From Puccinia triticina (Eukaryota; Basidiomycota; Pucciniomycetes; Pucciniales; Pucciniaceae): a stretch of DNA of 64,000 nucleotides. Of this stretch, positions 1-12,394 are shown piece after piece (positions within the stretch are counted from its first letter, which is position 1; every line of letters begins with the position of its first letter). The stretch spans positions 1,116,001 through 1,180,000 of the forward strand of contig NC_070567.1 in NCBI RefSeq assembly GCF_026914185.1. The letters run 5' to 3'. The notes beneath the pieces are model-generated. The model saw only the letters and a list, made by a program, of their open reading frames with translations, was not told the origin of the DNA and searched no databases. Made by a program: the position numbers and the translations under genes.

Positions 1-599
1 GCAGTGGCGCGTCAGCGGGTGAGCCATGACAGCCAGAGCGGGTTCCACCAGCGGGTGGAACCGGGGTGAAGGCGGTGGCGAGAGAACGACTGACAGGGGC
101 TAGACAGAGGACGGTGGGAGGACAAGCGTTGGAGAGTGACGAGCGGGATAGCGGGCGGAGCTGGAGGACTAGTGCGGGAAAGTGTCAGGTGTGCGGGATC
201 GGGTGGGAACGGTGACATGCGTGGAGGGAAGGACGGGGGTGGCTCAGGGTTTTCTCCTCTCTTTTTCATCATCCTACTATCATCATCCTATCATATTTAT
301 TACGGATTTCACTCATCATTGTACTTACAACTACGGACGTACAAGAGTTATTGGAGATTATCTGTGTTCTTATTCTGATTGGAGAGTTACTGCGGATTCT
401 TGCGTTTACAAAGTGCAGAGCTTCATTCACTTGCAGATTATTACGCTATAGATCAGGCTTGGTAGAGGAGCGCTGAAGGCTAGCAGAAAGTAGCAGTGCG
501 AAGCCGAGTCACGGACAATCACACAGCCCCGAAATCAATATTCTTGAGGAAGGCGGTCAGCGGACATTCTTCACCAGCTAACCAGCTTTCTTTCTCACA
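1..599 (+). repeat. Element A 5' LTR (3' part only; cut by window start)
   Basis: Positions 1-599 match 21271-21855 in the same orientation, with about 20 substitutions and a 13-bp duplication near position 43. The match stops on both sides at TTTCTTTCTCACA, which gives an LTR end in CA at 599. A probable primer-binding site follows at 602 (TGGGGGTCTGG...). The LTR start lies upstream of the window. Confidence 0.8.
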
Positions 600-675
600 A
601 GTGGGGGTCTGGCCGGGAACCCAACTTTGTGTCGTTATTGGATACTCGGGAACTAGAATTGCGCGGAAACGTTGA

Positions 676-2517
676 ATGAACCCTTCGGAAGGCGAATTCT
701 TTACTCCAGGTGACAAAGAATCTCAGATTGGATCAGGCGGCTCGGACAGCGGAGACACAGTAATTGCGGAAAACAGAGAAGGTTCTTCTTCAAGACCAGC
801 CAAAAGACAATCGTGGTTGGGATCAGCGGGAGGACCGAGACTAGGACAGATATCTTTTTCGTCGGCGCGGAGTCAGTTTTCACCTAATCAGTCAATTGCA
901 GCAAGGAGGCAACAGTTGTACCAGCGGAGCACCCTGAACGATTGACCAGCGGTGCCAGCGGGAGGAACAACAAGTGGAACTTATGGAGTTCGACCAGAGG
1001 AGACAGAAGACGAGACCATGGAGGAAGCGCTAGGTGGACAACGACCTGCGGCTCCTGCGCCAAGCGGAGAAAAGATACGGCCCAGGGATTATCCGCACCT
1101 TAAGTTTTCAGAGGCGGAGGTGGAGCGTTTTATCGACCGGTTCAAAAGAGCGGCTCTGCAAGAAGGTCTGACGGATGCGGATAAAGCGTACCAGGTGGTC
1201 AACTTCTTTCCGGAAGGCGAGGACTTGCGGGAAGTGGAGGACATGAAGGGGTTCCAGAGTAAGGATTGGACCAAGCTCAAGGAGGAGATACTTGAGAGGT
1301 GGGAAGATCGTGGACCCAGGTATTGGGAGAGTGACTTGGAGAAAGTGGCTTTGGAGCGTGCGGAAAAGGGCGGTGTGCAGACAAGAGCGGAGTATGTGTC
1401 CTACATTACTAGTTTCGACCAGGTTCTGCGGTATCTGGAGCGGAACGAGATTGTGACGGCCAATATGGGTACGGCAAAGCGGATTTTCTTGAAGGGATTT
1501 GACCGGACCTTCACTGAGAAGGTGCTTTGGGGACTTAACGAGCAAGGATTGATGGTCAAACCACGACTAGGTGGGCCAAAACTGCTGCCCAGCATGAAGG
1601 AGCTGCACTCCGCTGTCAAGGCGGAACTCAAAGTGTTGGAGCTCATGAACAACAGCCAAGGAGATGCAGTTGTGAGGGCGTAACCGGCTCCGCAGGCGCC
1701 GGTGACAGTCAAAGACGTGAGTGACCTGGCGGATACGCTGAAAGAATTGAAGTTGTTCATGCAGAGAGCGGCGCACAAGCAACCAAAGGAACAACAGGTG
1801 GCCGTGGCACCAGCAGCCGCTCCCGTGGGTCCTCCAACGGACGGTGCTCCGCAGGCTGGCGGGATGCCGCTGTGGAGGCGAGGACCTCCGGTGTGTGACT
1901 ACTGCAAGGAAACTGGCCATATGTGGAATCAGTGCGAGTACTTCGAAACGGATTGGGCTGCGGGAAAAGTTTCCTTGTGGGGGCGCGCTTTCTTTTGGCC
2001 GGATCGTACGCCAGTGGATGGACCGGTTCTGAGGGACGTGGTGCGGGCCGGGCAACCTTCGGCAAAAGGAAAAGAGGTGGAAGGGAAAGTGAATATTGGG
2101 ATGATCAAGGGCATGGTGTGGAAGCCGCCGGCAGTGGCCAGCAGTGTGAAGTGCATGCAAACGGGGGAAGTCTTCTTAGGGGAGCGTTTGGAGAAGATGG
2201 ATTTGGATCCCGTTTCCGCTCCTAAAGCCAGACCGGAGCCGGTCAAGCAGCTTCCGGTAGCTCCGGTGGCGAGGGGCAACAAGAAAAAGGCGGCAGAATT
2301 TGCATGGCGAGCAATGGGCGCGGAAACCACGGTAGCCCTTACCTCGAGGGAGCTGGCGGCAATTTCCCCGGTGATGGCGGTATGGACTCCTGTCGGGTCT
2401 GAGCCGTGGCAGTTGGTTGAGGGGATGGTGCTTGAGTGCTGCCCTTGTCGGTGGTCCTGCGAAAAGTATCGGGGAAAAATCGAACAAGGTGATAGCGGTT
2501 GGGGGGGGATTTGTTGA
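676..2517 (+). pseudogene. gag: Element A gag (two in-frame stops)
   Basis: One reading frame runs from ATG 676 to 2517, broken by TGA at 943-945 and TAA at 1681-1683. The capsid-like part (about 1080-1660) contains LKFSEAEVERFIDRFK and AYQVVNFFPEGEDLREV. The same layout appears in gag of elements B and E. A zinc knuckle CDYCKETGHMWNQC (CX2CX4HX4C) lies at about 1897-1940. The protein would coat element RNA in cytoplasmic particles. Both stops are one C-to-T change from a sense codon (CGA and CAA). The frame is lost near 2375, where an insertion separates gag from protease. Confidence 0.8.
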
Positions 2518-3215
2518 GAGGGAACGAGGGGGTTGGAATACCCTCGGCGGTTTGGTAGGATGGAAAAAGCTCAGAACAGAAGGGACTCGGAAGAAAGCCG
2601 GTGCGGTCGTCGGAATCTCGGGTAGTGATCAAAAAGGAATAAACTCAGGAAGCTCGGGTACTCAAACTCAGAGGTAGATGCGGGGCTGGATCGACACGAT
2701 CCGGATCAATAAGCTCAGAAAACGTGATGATATCTTGTTCCTTATGGGGGAGGCCAGAATACCATGCCGATCCTTCCTCCAAGTTCGGCTGAACTTGGAT
2801 TCAGGCCGCGACATGCCGCGCGACGAGCCCTCGTGCCCGCCGCGCCCATACAACTAAGATGAGCAGAGAAAGAGGAAAAGAACAACCAAAGAGAAAACAA
2901 CCTCCACACCAAAGCCAAAAAGACAAACAAACAAAGCAAAATCTGAAAAGAAACAAAGAACCAACCCTCCTCCAACTCATCCTCTCCAACGCGCGCAAAG
3001 AAGAAACAATAATAAAAAAAAAGAACCAAGAAAAGAAAACAATCAATGGAAGAATCAAAACAAATCAAACCAACCAAAGAGAAGGAAAAAAGGGAGAAAG
3101 GGCAAAGGGAAAGAAAGGAAAGAGAGGGAAGGGGGGGGAAGAAATGATAACAGAAGAATTGAGGGTCTTGAGGCCTTTATCCGGGTGTCTTGATCCTGTG
3201 TACGCGCCAGAACAC
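2376..3215. repeat. Insertion between gag and protease of element A (LTR-like, borders unclear)
   Basis: Comparison with element B shows that gag of A (AAISP, about 2355-2369) should run directly into the segment starting AEEMISVLKEAS (about 3218), so about 0.84 kb is inserted. Inside are a palindrome around AAGTTCGGCTGAACTT (2781-2796) and a purine-rich stretch of about 300 bp (2860-3160). The palindrome block and its flanks match the inverse of 62990-63090 near element E, including the sequence ATAAGCTCAG. This suggests a degenerate solo LTR in opposite orientation to E. I could not find a target-site duplication. Confidence 0.45.
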
Positions 3216-3879
3216 CACAGCGGAAGAGATGATCAGCGTGTTGAAAGAGGCATCACGTGAAAGGAAGCCAGCGGCAACGGCTGTCACCACTAACGCGGAA
3301 ACGGCGGAGGTTAAGTGTGCGGAGTTTGGACACTCGCTGGATTCAATTCCTGTTCTATCATCTACAGCCGTGTCCTGCCCACTGGGATACATGAGTATGA
3401 GGGTAGGAAACGTCACGAAATGGGCTATGATTGACACGGGGTCCATGATCAACATTCTCCCGGCGGATTTGGCGTTGGAGGCTAACTTGGTGCTGCGGAA
3501 GACTCACATAAAAATCCGCACGATGGGTGGGTTTACTTGTGAAGTGGACGGGGTAGCGGAGGCGGAGACCGTGGAGGTGGCGAGAGTGGTCAAGAAGTTA
3601 TTGTTCTTGGTGACTAGGTCTCACGAGATCATCCTTGGTTGACCAGCGCTCTTTGCCTTTTGAGCGCAGCTGCGTTTCTGTCCCGCAAGGCAAGAGGAAG
3701 TGATGCGGGTGGAAGGGACTCACGGGAAGCAGTACAAGACAACCATCTGCCAGCCTCAAAGTGGAGATTGGGTGATGGGGCACTGCATCACTGTGCGGAG
3801 CCTCCTGCGGAGGATTTTTAGTTGTTGGCCGAGCTATCCGGGCGGAGGAAGCTTTGACTCAGCCTGGACGGTTGACATT
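3190..3879 (+). pseudogene. Element A aspartic protease region
   Basis: Retroviral-type aspartic protease. The catalytic motif IDTGSMINILP lies at about 3430-3462 and the flap/hydrophobic end HEIILG at 3622-3639. The ILG is followed directly by TGA (3640-3642), where the family has ILGRP, so an arginine CGA became TGA. A second TGA follows at 3661-3663 and TAA at 3880-3882 in the same frame. The RT continues in another frame from about 3854, so a frameshift lies near 3840. The enzyme would process Gag-Pol in the particle; this copy cannot be read through. Confidence 0.75.
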
Positions 3880-5797
3880 TAAGAAGCAGGAGGGTATTGG
3901 CGAAGGGATGGCGAGGCAGTTCAACACCAAAGTGAGCTTTCCATCGTGTGCATCTCTGAGTGTGGAGGGATCAAAGCACTACCACAGCGCCACTGTGGTG
4001 AGCCGTTACTCTGCGACAGGGACGAGTGACAAGCGGAAAGCGGGAATGGACGAGAGCGGAAAAAATGGTGCGGAAATCGGGAGCTGCGCGGCGGAGGCAA
4101 GCAGTGTACAAGTAAGTCCTCCCAAGTATGCACTTCCGAGTTGGCTTTCTACGAAACCCTACCACTGTGCCACGGTCGTGAGCAAAATGAGACGTCCGCG
4201 CAGGGGTTTGATTGTGGCTAGGACGATTGGCGGCGACGGCGAGGCAATAATGGGCCAAGTCAACGGTGGGAGGTATAAACCGGTGGCGAAGAAGGTGCGG
4301 CCGCGGAATGTGGCGATGCCGCAGGAGCTCAACCCGCCATTAAGGGAGATCAAGTGGAGCCGGGATCCGCTCAAGACACCTCTGCATTGGGTTCCGCCAA
4401 GGTTCGAGCCGACGAAGCGGATTACGGCGGAACAGATGGCCAGTCTCAACTTTGGGCCACCGGAATGGCTCCACGAAGAGGAGTTCCACTTATTGGCAGA
4501 AGCCATCACGTTGCGGGGGAAGGCGTTGTCATTCAGACCGGAAGATCGGGGCTTACTCAAGCGGAGTATTGGGGATCCTTATCAAATACCCACGGTTCCG
4601 CATGAGCTATGGCAGATACGGCCCATTCCTATACCAGCGGCAATTCGAGGAGAGATGACAGAGCTGGTGCGGGAACGGTTGCGGACGGGGTTGTATGAGC
4701 AATCATGCTCCAGCTATTCTAGCCCAATCTTTGCGGTAATTAAGCAGGACAAGAAGAGTCTGTGGATCGTGCACGACTTGCAATGGCTTAATTCAGTCAC
4801 TATACGGGACGCTGGGTTGCCGCCACGCATAGAGGAGTTCATTGACACTATGGCGGGGCGGGTTTGCTATGGTCTGGTGGACGTAATGGGCGGATATGAC
4901 CAGCGGGAATTGCATACGGAATCAAGGCCGCTGACGGCGTTTGAGACACAATTGGGGCGCTTGCAGCTTACTCGGCTTCCGCAGGGGGCTACAAATTTGG
5001 TGGCGGTGTATCAGGCGCAGATGTCCTGGATCCTTCAGGATGAGTTACCTCATACGGCGCAGATATTTATCGACAATGCGGCCGTAAAAGGACCAAGGAG
5101 TGACTACGGCGGAGCAACTTTGGCGGGGAATCCTAATATTTGTTGGTTTATCTGGGAATACGCGGTGGCTCTGGAGCGGGTTTTGTTTTGGATCAAGGAA
5201 GCGGGCCTTACGGTTTTAGGAAAGAAGTTTGCGGTTTGTGTACCGGCGCTGGAGGTCCTAGGGCACAAGGTGTCTAAAGACGGACGGCGGGTTGCGGAAC
5301 CTAAGCAGAACAAGATACTGGATTGGCCGAAACCACGCACGGCGTCTCATATCCTGCAGTTCCTCGGGTTATGTAGTTTTGTGCGCATGTTTATCAAGAG
5401 GTTTGCGGAAATTGCGAGTTCGATGCGGAGATTGACACGCAAGAATGTGGAGTGGAACTGGACCCAAGAGTGTGATGAGGCGTTCGCAATGCTGAAGGAC
5501 ATAGTAGGCCAAAAGATCTTATTAAAGGAACTCGACTACAATAACGGCGGAATTCGTTTGGCAGTGGACTCAAGTGAGTTTGGTGCGGGCGGAGTACTCA
5601 CCCAGGAAGAGGACGGGAAGGATTGGCCCGTGCTGTATAAATTGGTGACGTTTACAGATGTGGAGTCGCGATATTCTCAGCCGAAGTTGGAGCTGTGCGG
5701 AGTGGCAAAAATCGTGCAGAGATTGCAACACATACTGTGGGGCGTCTATTTCAAATTACTGGTCAATGCGGATGATCAATTGTCCGTCGTTGCCTAA
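3854..5797 (+). pseudogene. pol: Element A reverse transcriptase / RNase H
   Basis: A 647-codon frame. Reverse transcriptase motifs: SSYSSPIFAVIKQ, LWIVHDLQWLN, the LPQGATN block, and the active-site loop at about 5068-5085. That loop reads FIDNAAVKG where element B has FIDDGGIKG, so the second catalytic aspartate is Asn here. The RNase H start (RLAVDSSEFGAGGVL) lies at about 5554. The frame runs out at 5797 because about 16-17 nt are missing near 5775 relative to B (the segment between VNA and MIN). The D-to-N change fits CpG to CpA. The copy is catalytically dead by inspection. Confidence 0.8.
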
Positions 5798-7541
5798 TGC
5801 CCCTATGACGCGGTGGGTGGCATTCTTGCAGCTGTTTTCTTTCAAAGTGGTGCACGTGTCGGGCAAGGCGTTCACGTTGCCGGACGCGCTTTCCCGCATT
5901 CCCCTGGGTGACAATGAGGATCAATTTGCGTTGGCGGAACAGCTGGACGTGGAGCGGCGGATTCTTGATGTGCGAATGGCAAAGGATGCGGCCGTGAAGG
6001 GGGGCGGAGGCTTGCCGGTGACTCAGACGCCGAGGTACGAGTACTTGGTGGTGTTCCTGACGACTCTTTGCTATCCTGCGGGAATTGGGCTGTCAGTTCA
6101 GCGCTGGATCAAGCGTAAAGCGGCGAACTTCTTTGTGCATGAGGGTCAACTATGGCGTCGGAGCGCACCGGTGCACTTGGTGGTAGTGACACAGCACATC
6201 GATCAGGAAGCTGTCCTGCGGAGTTTGCACAAGGAGCTGGGTCATTGAGGCAAAGCGGAAACTAGACGGCGGGTGCAGTCGCGGTTTTGGTGGCCGGGTG
6301 TTACAAGGAGTGTGCGGCAATGGGTGCGGAGTTGCAAGCAATACCAGAGGCGTGGTCAGCATCTGCCTAAAGAAATCGGGAAGCCTACGGAAACGGACAC
6401 GCTATTCAGTAGGATATCCATGGATGCGGTGCACATTAAGGCAGGGAAATTCAAGTACCTGATCGTAGCGCGAGATGATCTTTCCGGTTGGGTGGAGGCG
6501 CGACCTCTGGTTAATCTTACGGCGGCGAAAGTCAAGCAGTTTTTGGAAGAGGACTGGTTTGCGCGGTTCGGGAGTGTGCGACTTATCACGGTGGACGGCG
6601 GTGCGGAATTTCGTGGCGGCTTGCGGAAATTGGTGGAATCGTGTGGCGCTAAGTTTGGTAAAGTGACGGAGTACTACCCAGAAGGTGCGGGAATGGTTGA
6701 GCGTGGCCATCAGCCAATCAAGAGCGCTCTGGTGAAATTGTGTGGCGAGGACGGTAAGAAGTGGCAACAGTATCTGCCCGCTGTTTTGTTCGCAGATCGG
6801 ATTTCCACTAAGCGGACGAGGGGGTATTTGCCGTACGAGATGTTGTTTGGGTGTCAGCCGGTCTTGCCGGTAGATATAGAGATGTTCACGTATCTGGCGG
6901 TAGACTGGTGGAAAGTTAAATCGGCGGACGACTTGCTTTTGGCGCAATCGGAGCAGCTGTTGCGGCGGGATTCAGTTATCGCAAAGGCGGCGACGCACCT
7001 TAAGGAGAGTCGTGCTGAGGCGGTCCAGTATTGGGACCGTTGGTGTTCTCATTGCTTGCGGGATTCTCTCCGCAAGGGGGAATTGGTTCTCCTTTACAAT
7101 TGTAGCCTTGAGTCTCAGTGGGGTAAGCTGTTTGCTAACCGATGGAATGGTCCTTATTGCATTGTGTCGCAATTTCCTGGGGGAAGTTACGAGCTGGAGG
7201 AACTGGACAGGACGCTTCTGAAGCGGCGGGTGGCGGCGACGCATGTCCAGCGGTTTTATGCACGGGGTTCTACGGATTTCGACCAGACCGCGGAATCTGA
7301 TGACTCTGAGGAGGAGGTTTGGGTCCCTGAGGAAGTCTTGTCTTCAGCAAGCTCAGATGGTGAGGAGGGCACGGATGCGGCATCTAGCAATGAGGATTCT
7401 GGTTTGGAAGCGGTGTCGGAAGAGGACGGTGCGGATCAGGCACCTCCGCCATTGCAACGGAGTCGGCGTTTGCGGACCGCGGTAAAAAGGCTGGGGCGGG
7501 GAAAGCCGTGGCAGGTAAAAGCCACAAGTGATCATTGGTGA
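5770..7541 (+). pseudogene. Element A RNase H C-terminus and integrase
   Basis: After the 5775 frameshift the reading continues as CPSLPNAPMTRWVAFLQ, matching element B, through GKAFTLPDALSR and a linker into integrase. TGA at 6246-6248 replaces the arginine seen in B (LGHRG) and is the only stop up to 7541. Integrase features: the zinc-binding end with WVRSCKQYQ, the catalytic core from about 6400 (SMDAVHIKAG; TVDGGAEF; a third acidic residue near GAGMVERGH), and an acidic C-terminus rich in Ser/Glu/Asp. It would insert element cDNA into the host genome. Confidence 0.8.
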
Positions 7542-8256
7542 GGGGGTGCGCTATCTGGTCTACAGCCAGGTTACATAGCTACCCCAGAATGTTTGTTATC
7601 TTATAAAGTTCGGTTTCAGCTTTGTTATACGTTTCACTGGCTTGTTGTCTATCTGTATTTCTAGGTGCGGGGTACGGGGATTTTTGTGCGGAAAAATCCT
7701 TCTGGGGCGGACCAGGTACCTTGCGGAATTTTTTTCTCGTGGATTGCGGAATTTTTCTCTCGTGGATTGCGGAATTTTTCTCTCGTGGATTGCGGTTTCT
7801 TTCTGGGTTGTGTTACGGTAAAAGGGTGGTGGATATAAAAAAAAAAAAAAAAAAAAAAAAGAGAAGGATAAAAATGGAAAACGTAGTGCGGGGACTAAAG
7901 TGGTTCTCATTCTGGGGCGGTCCAGGCACTTATAATAATATTTTTCGGGATGGCAGACCTTTTTGCTCACTTCTCAGTAGTTTTCTCTCTCTAAGTGGAA
8001 ATGATCCGGGTGCGGAGCTCAGGATGCGCGTGTATTTCAAGCATTGTTTCCGCAGGACAGGACTATATACAAGGGGGGAGACAACAACAGAGAAGGAGAA
8101 GAGGAAGCGGAAAAAGGGAAGCTAGGGAAGTCGGGAGTCAGAGGAGCGGCGGGTACGCTCCGTACAAATGTGCTCCGCAGGGATAGGAGCGTCATAGTCC
8201 GCGGTGGTTGGTTGTGCGGGGTGCGGTTCGTTCCGTAGCGCGCCCTACATGTTCTG
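7542..8256 (+). other. Non-coding tail of element A after integrase, with short tandem repeats
   Basis: No gene is seen here. It holds a 24-bp unit (TTGCGGAATTTTTCTCTCGTGG) repeated three times at about 7721-7797 and an A-tract of about 24 bases at 7837-7860. A duplicated motif, TCTGGGGCGG-CCAGG-AC, lies at about 7702 and 7911. A purine-rich run at 8074-8140 could be read as a polypurine tract, but it is not followed by an LTR. Confidence 0.5.
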
Positions 8257-9185
8257 TCAAGCTCGGAGAGTACGTTTGTCGGCGGGAACAACAATGGCTA
8301 GCTCAAGTCGTTCGACGAGCTGGTTGATGCCAACGAGGAAGAATGCGTACCTACGGCGGCGTTCTGCGGGCGTTATTGCGGAGATGTGAAGCAGGGCGCA
8401 GTACATATCGCGGAAGGCGCCTACGAAGTCAAGTACGGCGGCGGCGGGGAACACGGCTTGCTCCCATAGGGGGTTGTCGGGGAAGGTGTTGCGTAGATCG
8501 CAGGAGATTTCCGCGAGTTGGCGATTTAACAACCCAGCTTCGGTGTCCGCGGCAGGCTCGGCAGGCGGCGGTAGATGGGTAGGTACCGACGAGGCTCGAG
8601 GGCGTGGAGTCGGAGAGTCACAAGACGCGGCTCAAACTGAAGCGGCTGGCGGGGCAAGGAGTCGAGGTGCCTTTGGAGTGGTATCGGCCGGCGGAGAAGG
8701 CGGGTCCGTGGACTCCAACGTGTGGATCAAGGCGGCGCGGGTGGTTCTGGCTTGCGGGGTCTCGGCGTGCGGAACGGACTGCGGGGAACTGGGCGGTGAG
8801 CCGGAAGGGGTATGGGACGGGTCTTCAGGTGCCATCTTGGTGTCCTTTGCTGGGGTGGCTGGAGCGGAAAAAAAATGGTTAGCGGGGACGCAACAAGCAG
8901 AAGCGGAAAGATTACCTACCGGGAGCCTGGGGAAACAAGGGCTCTGGAGAAAGGACGATCGGAGTTGGGTCACACGGATGAGCGGAAAAACGGGCTGCGA
9001 GATCTAGAGCCGGCGGACCGGCTGGACATGGACGCATGAGGACCAATCCGTAGAATCCGCCGAGGGGCGCTTTGAACCAGTAGTGGGAGAAGGCCTGGAA
9101 GCCAATGAAGGTCCAGTGGCAGGGGTCGATGCGGGTTCTTGAGGACGTTTGAGACGCTTGTCGACTAAAGGTCTGTTGACGCCGT
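8257..9185 (-). pseudogene. Antisense accessory gene of element A, C-terminal part (split by element B)
   Basis: Opposite to A's other genes. This part continues, in the same frame, the reading frame at 20878-20538 when B and one CCGT copy are ignored. Together they make about 422 codons ending at 8257, with two in-frame stops: TAG at 9004-9006 and TGA at about 8629. The middle is rich in Pro, Ser and Thr. The C-terminal 90 residues are predicted helical and contain FRDMYCALLHIS and RRRYAFFLVGINQLVERLEL. This spacing resembles the C-terminus of the antisense gene in element B (LNQMYQCFMNAFVHY; ERVRLFKFVTRRYLQLDHRL). Its function is unknown. Similarity to B was judged by eye only. Confidence 0.65.
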
Positions 9186-9274
9186 TGTACGACTCAAAAG
9201 TGTTCCTGAGAACCTTTTGCTGAATGGAGAAGGGGATGATGGAGGTGCAAACTCTGCCCTTCTATACTACCAGA

Positions 9275-9307
<33 letters not shown>

Positions 9308-9917
9308 TTAATGAAGTGATAGGGTTGGTTGGTTCAAGATGAGCTTGTTGATGACACTGAATAATTTGTTGATATTGTTATTGTAAGGGTTGTTATGTAT
9401 GTAGGTTGTTAAATGTATGTAAGGTTGTTTATGTAAATGTTGGGTTGACTGTAATTGGTGAGTAATGAACTCCGGAAAAGACCACTGAGGGGGGGAAGAG
9501 AGCTCCTTATATAGACAAATGTGAGGGAATTTAGCTACAAGGAGGCCATGTATGAGGGATTTTAGCTGCAGGGAAACTGAATGAGTGACTATGATTGGTC
9601 AGAACATGAGGGATTTAATGTGGTACTTCTATGATGTCACCTGCAGCTGTCAGTTGTGAAGATCCACTAATTTAGAATGCATGTACATACTATGCAGTGT
9701 AGATGAGTATGTGTAGCTGTCCAGCAGCTAGGTTGTGTATGTAAACGTGAGGTTGTAATAGGAGGTGAGGTGTATATGTAGCTTGGAATGTAACTTCTAG
9801 TCCTGTCAAGTCCCGTCCTTGCGCCATAGTCCATGATTCCTGATGAATACTATGTAAATAAAAGAAAACAGAGAATTTTTTTATTTTTGATGTAGTGGAA
9901 CCTTTCCATCTACCACA
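9186..9917 (-). repeat. Element B 3' LTR
   Basis: A 732-bp direct repeat of 19806-20537. In element orientation it begins TGTGGTAGATGGAAAGG and ends GAGTCGTACA. A TATA-like TATATAAGG (minus strand, about 9508-9516) is the likely LTR promoter. It is bordered on the element side by a polypurine tract. Confidence 0.92.
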
Positions 9918-9931
9918 TCCTCCCCCAACTT
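9918..9931 (-). other. Polypurine tract of element B
   Basis: On the minus strand the sequence AAGTTGGGGGAGGA lies directly before the 3' LTR start (TGTGG). This is the position and composition expected for plus-strand priming. Two diverged copies lie at 12395-12416 and 12627-12641. Confidence 0.8.
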
Positions 9932-10321
9932 ATTGTCTGTCCCCAGACAATTTTGCTGTGAAAAGTGTGGTAACTTGCAAATTGAGAGGTTTGAAACCCG
10001 AAGAGTTGTCCTTGAGTCTCTGCGGCGCGTGTCCTGAGAGGCTGAGTGAGGGGTAAATTGAACTCAAACCAGTGGGTTTTGTTATTTTTGGTTTTATTGG
10101 AGGGGTTAAATTTATTTGATGTCTGGGAGTCGAGGTGCTGCGCGCAGCCCGCAGTTGCGCAGCAGTCGACGTCGTGTGTCCATGGCGTCCGCAGTGGTTG
10201 TGCTAGTATTCTAGAGCGCGCTGGTCCTGCGCTGCGATTTGCGCAGCTCTCTGCTTCCTAGTCGCGCGCGCTGATCCGAACCGGACTCGACTCGATTGTT
10301 TCCCCGACCGGCCCCACTCCT

Positions 10322-10335
10322 ACAATATAAATATG
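10322..10335 (+). promoter_or_regulatory. TATA box of element B antisense gene
   Basis: CAATATAAATATG on the plus strand, opposite to B's main genes. About 85 bp downstream is a clear intron (10421-10507: GTAAGT start, TTTCTAG end) that would lie in the 5' untranslated region of an antisense transcript. Confidence 0.55.
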
Positions 10336-10859
10336 CCAGTCAACACTACATCTCTTTCGCCGCCTAGGTCTCAGTCTTCCGAGTTCTTCGATCGGATTTG
10401 CAGATTGGTCGCCATCGCACGTAAGTTCCTTCTTTCTTCTTTTTCTCTTTTTTTTTTTTTTTTTTTTATGTTTGACAGCTGACTCTCCATTTCTCTTCTC
10501 TTTCTAGTGTGATGACGAAATGGGGGAGCCAACGATCATTCCTCGTACAATTCTCAAGCCACCGTGGTCCACCACTTGCATGTAAACCTGGATCCTGCCA
10601 CCGCATTGGTCAGGATCCTGGAGCTGATGAGTTAGCCTTGTTTGGTGTTCCGGAGATCGGTGAGTCAAGTCTTCTGGTTGGTCAGAACCGGACGCAACCT
10701 CTTTTCCTTGAGAATTCACGTCCTGACTCTCGTGCCGAAGTTACAAGCCCTTTTTATTCTTGTGTAGCTGCTTCCTTTACTTTAAAAGGTGGACCAATCA
10801 CCGCCTGTTTTCTCCTCATTCATCGTAGTCCCAAGTTTTATCCTACTCATAGCTTCATC

Positions 10860-11980
10860 ATGACCCGTCGTACCCATCGAAATCGCCCAACCAATCGTCC
10901 CTCCATCCGCTACGCTTTGCGTTCGCGCCCTTCCAACGTTGCTTCCCCGTTTTTAGTGCGCCTTCCTAGTTATGTTATATATATGTACTTAGATTCGATA
11001 CTTATTCTTTTTTCCTTCTCTAGACGACCAGCCCGAATGGAGGAGCCTCTCGAGAGAGCTCCTTTACCCCAATCCTGAATGCTTCGCCAGCCGTCCCATC
11101 TGAGGTTTCCGGGTTTAATTCCCCAACAACCCCGCTTCGTCCCTGTACTCCTCCCGGTTTGGGAGGCCCGCATCTTCAATCCCCAATGTATCAGGCTTAC
11201 CCTGAGTCTGAACTCGATCGATCCCCGGCCTATCGAACTCAGCATTCCTCTCCTGTCCGTCCTCAGTTATCGCCTGGGTCCAGGCCCTTTGTGGTCAGTA
11301 GTCCTGCACTGAACCGTTTGAATGAGGTATGTTTTCCTTGTGGATCGTTCTCTTGTATGCTGCCACTGATGAAACCTTCGATGTTGCTTATTCCACAGAT
11401 GCTCCAGTCCAACCGAGCTATCATCCCGGGATTCTGGTCGCCTCCGGCTGCTCCTCGGCCTCGTGACCTGGACACTCCAAGTACCACAGCTAGTCTCCTT
11501 TCCATATCCAGCCCGGCTGCTCCAGCTTCCTCGCCTGTTACCAAGTCTTCAGCTTCCAATGCCACCAGTGTTGATGAGTCCCGATCTCGTCGTTCTTCTA
11601 TCAGTGCACCTTTCTCGGCTAGCGGTCGAGCTCATATCTACCCAAACGCGAATCTTGAGCGTGTTGCTTCACCCAATCCACCCGGCCTTTATGACCCAGA
11701 TGAATACCACCGTCTTGACGACCGTCAAATCGGAAATCTTCTTTCTGCCAATATCGACCCTCGCCAATTTGATGTCTACGCCACCGGCCCTGCTGAACTC
11801 AACCAGATGTACCAGTGCTTCATGAACGCCTTTGTTCATTACTGCAACCTTTGCCCGGCTTCCAATCCGTTCCAACACATGGAACGCGTCCGCCTCTTCA
11901 AGTTTGTCACCCGTCGATACCTGCAACTCGACCACCGCCTTCGAGTCCGAACCCATCCTACTGATCGCTCCTCCTGGTAA
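10860..11980 (+). CDS. Antisense accessory gene of element B (spliced, unknown function)
   Basis: A plus-strand gene lying between B's integrase and 3' LTR, antisense to them. ATG 10860 opens an Arg-rich segment (MTRRTHRNRPTNRPS). An intron of unclear donor ends at CTCTAG 11020; exon 11021-11326 follows, then an intron 11327-11398 (GTATGT...CACAG), then a final exon to TAA 11978-11980, where a further GTAAGT donor overlaps the stop. The N-terminal two thirds are Ser/Pro-rich. The C-terminal 90 residues are probably helical (YDPDEYHRL, MYQCFMNAFVHY, KFVTRRYLQLDHRL) and resemble the C-terminus of the antisense gene in element A. I recognise no known domain. Antisense extra genes at this position are known in some plant Ty3/Gypsy lineages. 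Confidence 0.55.
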
Positions 11981-12394
11981 GTGTTTCGTTCCTACTTCTT
12001 CTTTTTTTTTCATTATTACTGATTGCCTTTCTTTCCTGTTCTTTGATGTTGTTTCAGAATCCGACCAAGTCTTTCTTTGCTTCTGTGAGCTCAATTTTTC
12101 TTCTTCATTTTCCTCTTTTACTGTTTGCTGATATATTTTCCTTAGTTTTTGTTTTCTTGTTCGTTCCCTCGGCTGTGCTGATGGTGTGATGGACTTGGCT
12201 GTCCTTGAGCGACGCCTATTCGGGGGTTTGAAATCATAAAACCACAAAAAAAATCGCTAGATAACTTCTAAATCCGAAAAAAAATCGAAAAAATCGCCTA
12301 AATCTAAAAAAAACTGATTTTTTTTGTTCTTTTATCTTGTTATACTTATGTTTTAGTTTGTTTTATTTATCTTTTTAGTCTTGATGCCAATCTA

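Noticed and set aside
8074..8140. Polypurine tract and LTR start of element A at 8.1 kb
   Set aside because: Would place the antisense gene inside an LTR of over 2 kb; the tract at 20883-20894 followed by TGTGTGGG matches the LTR end better.
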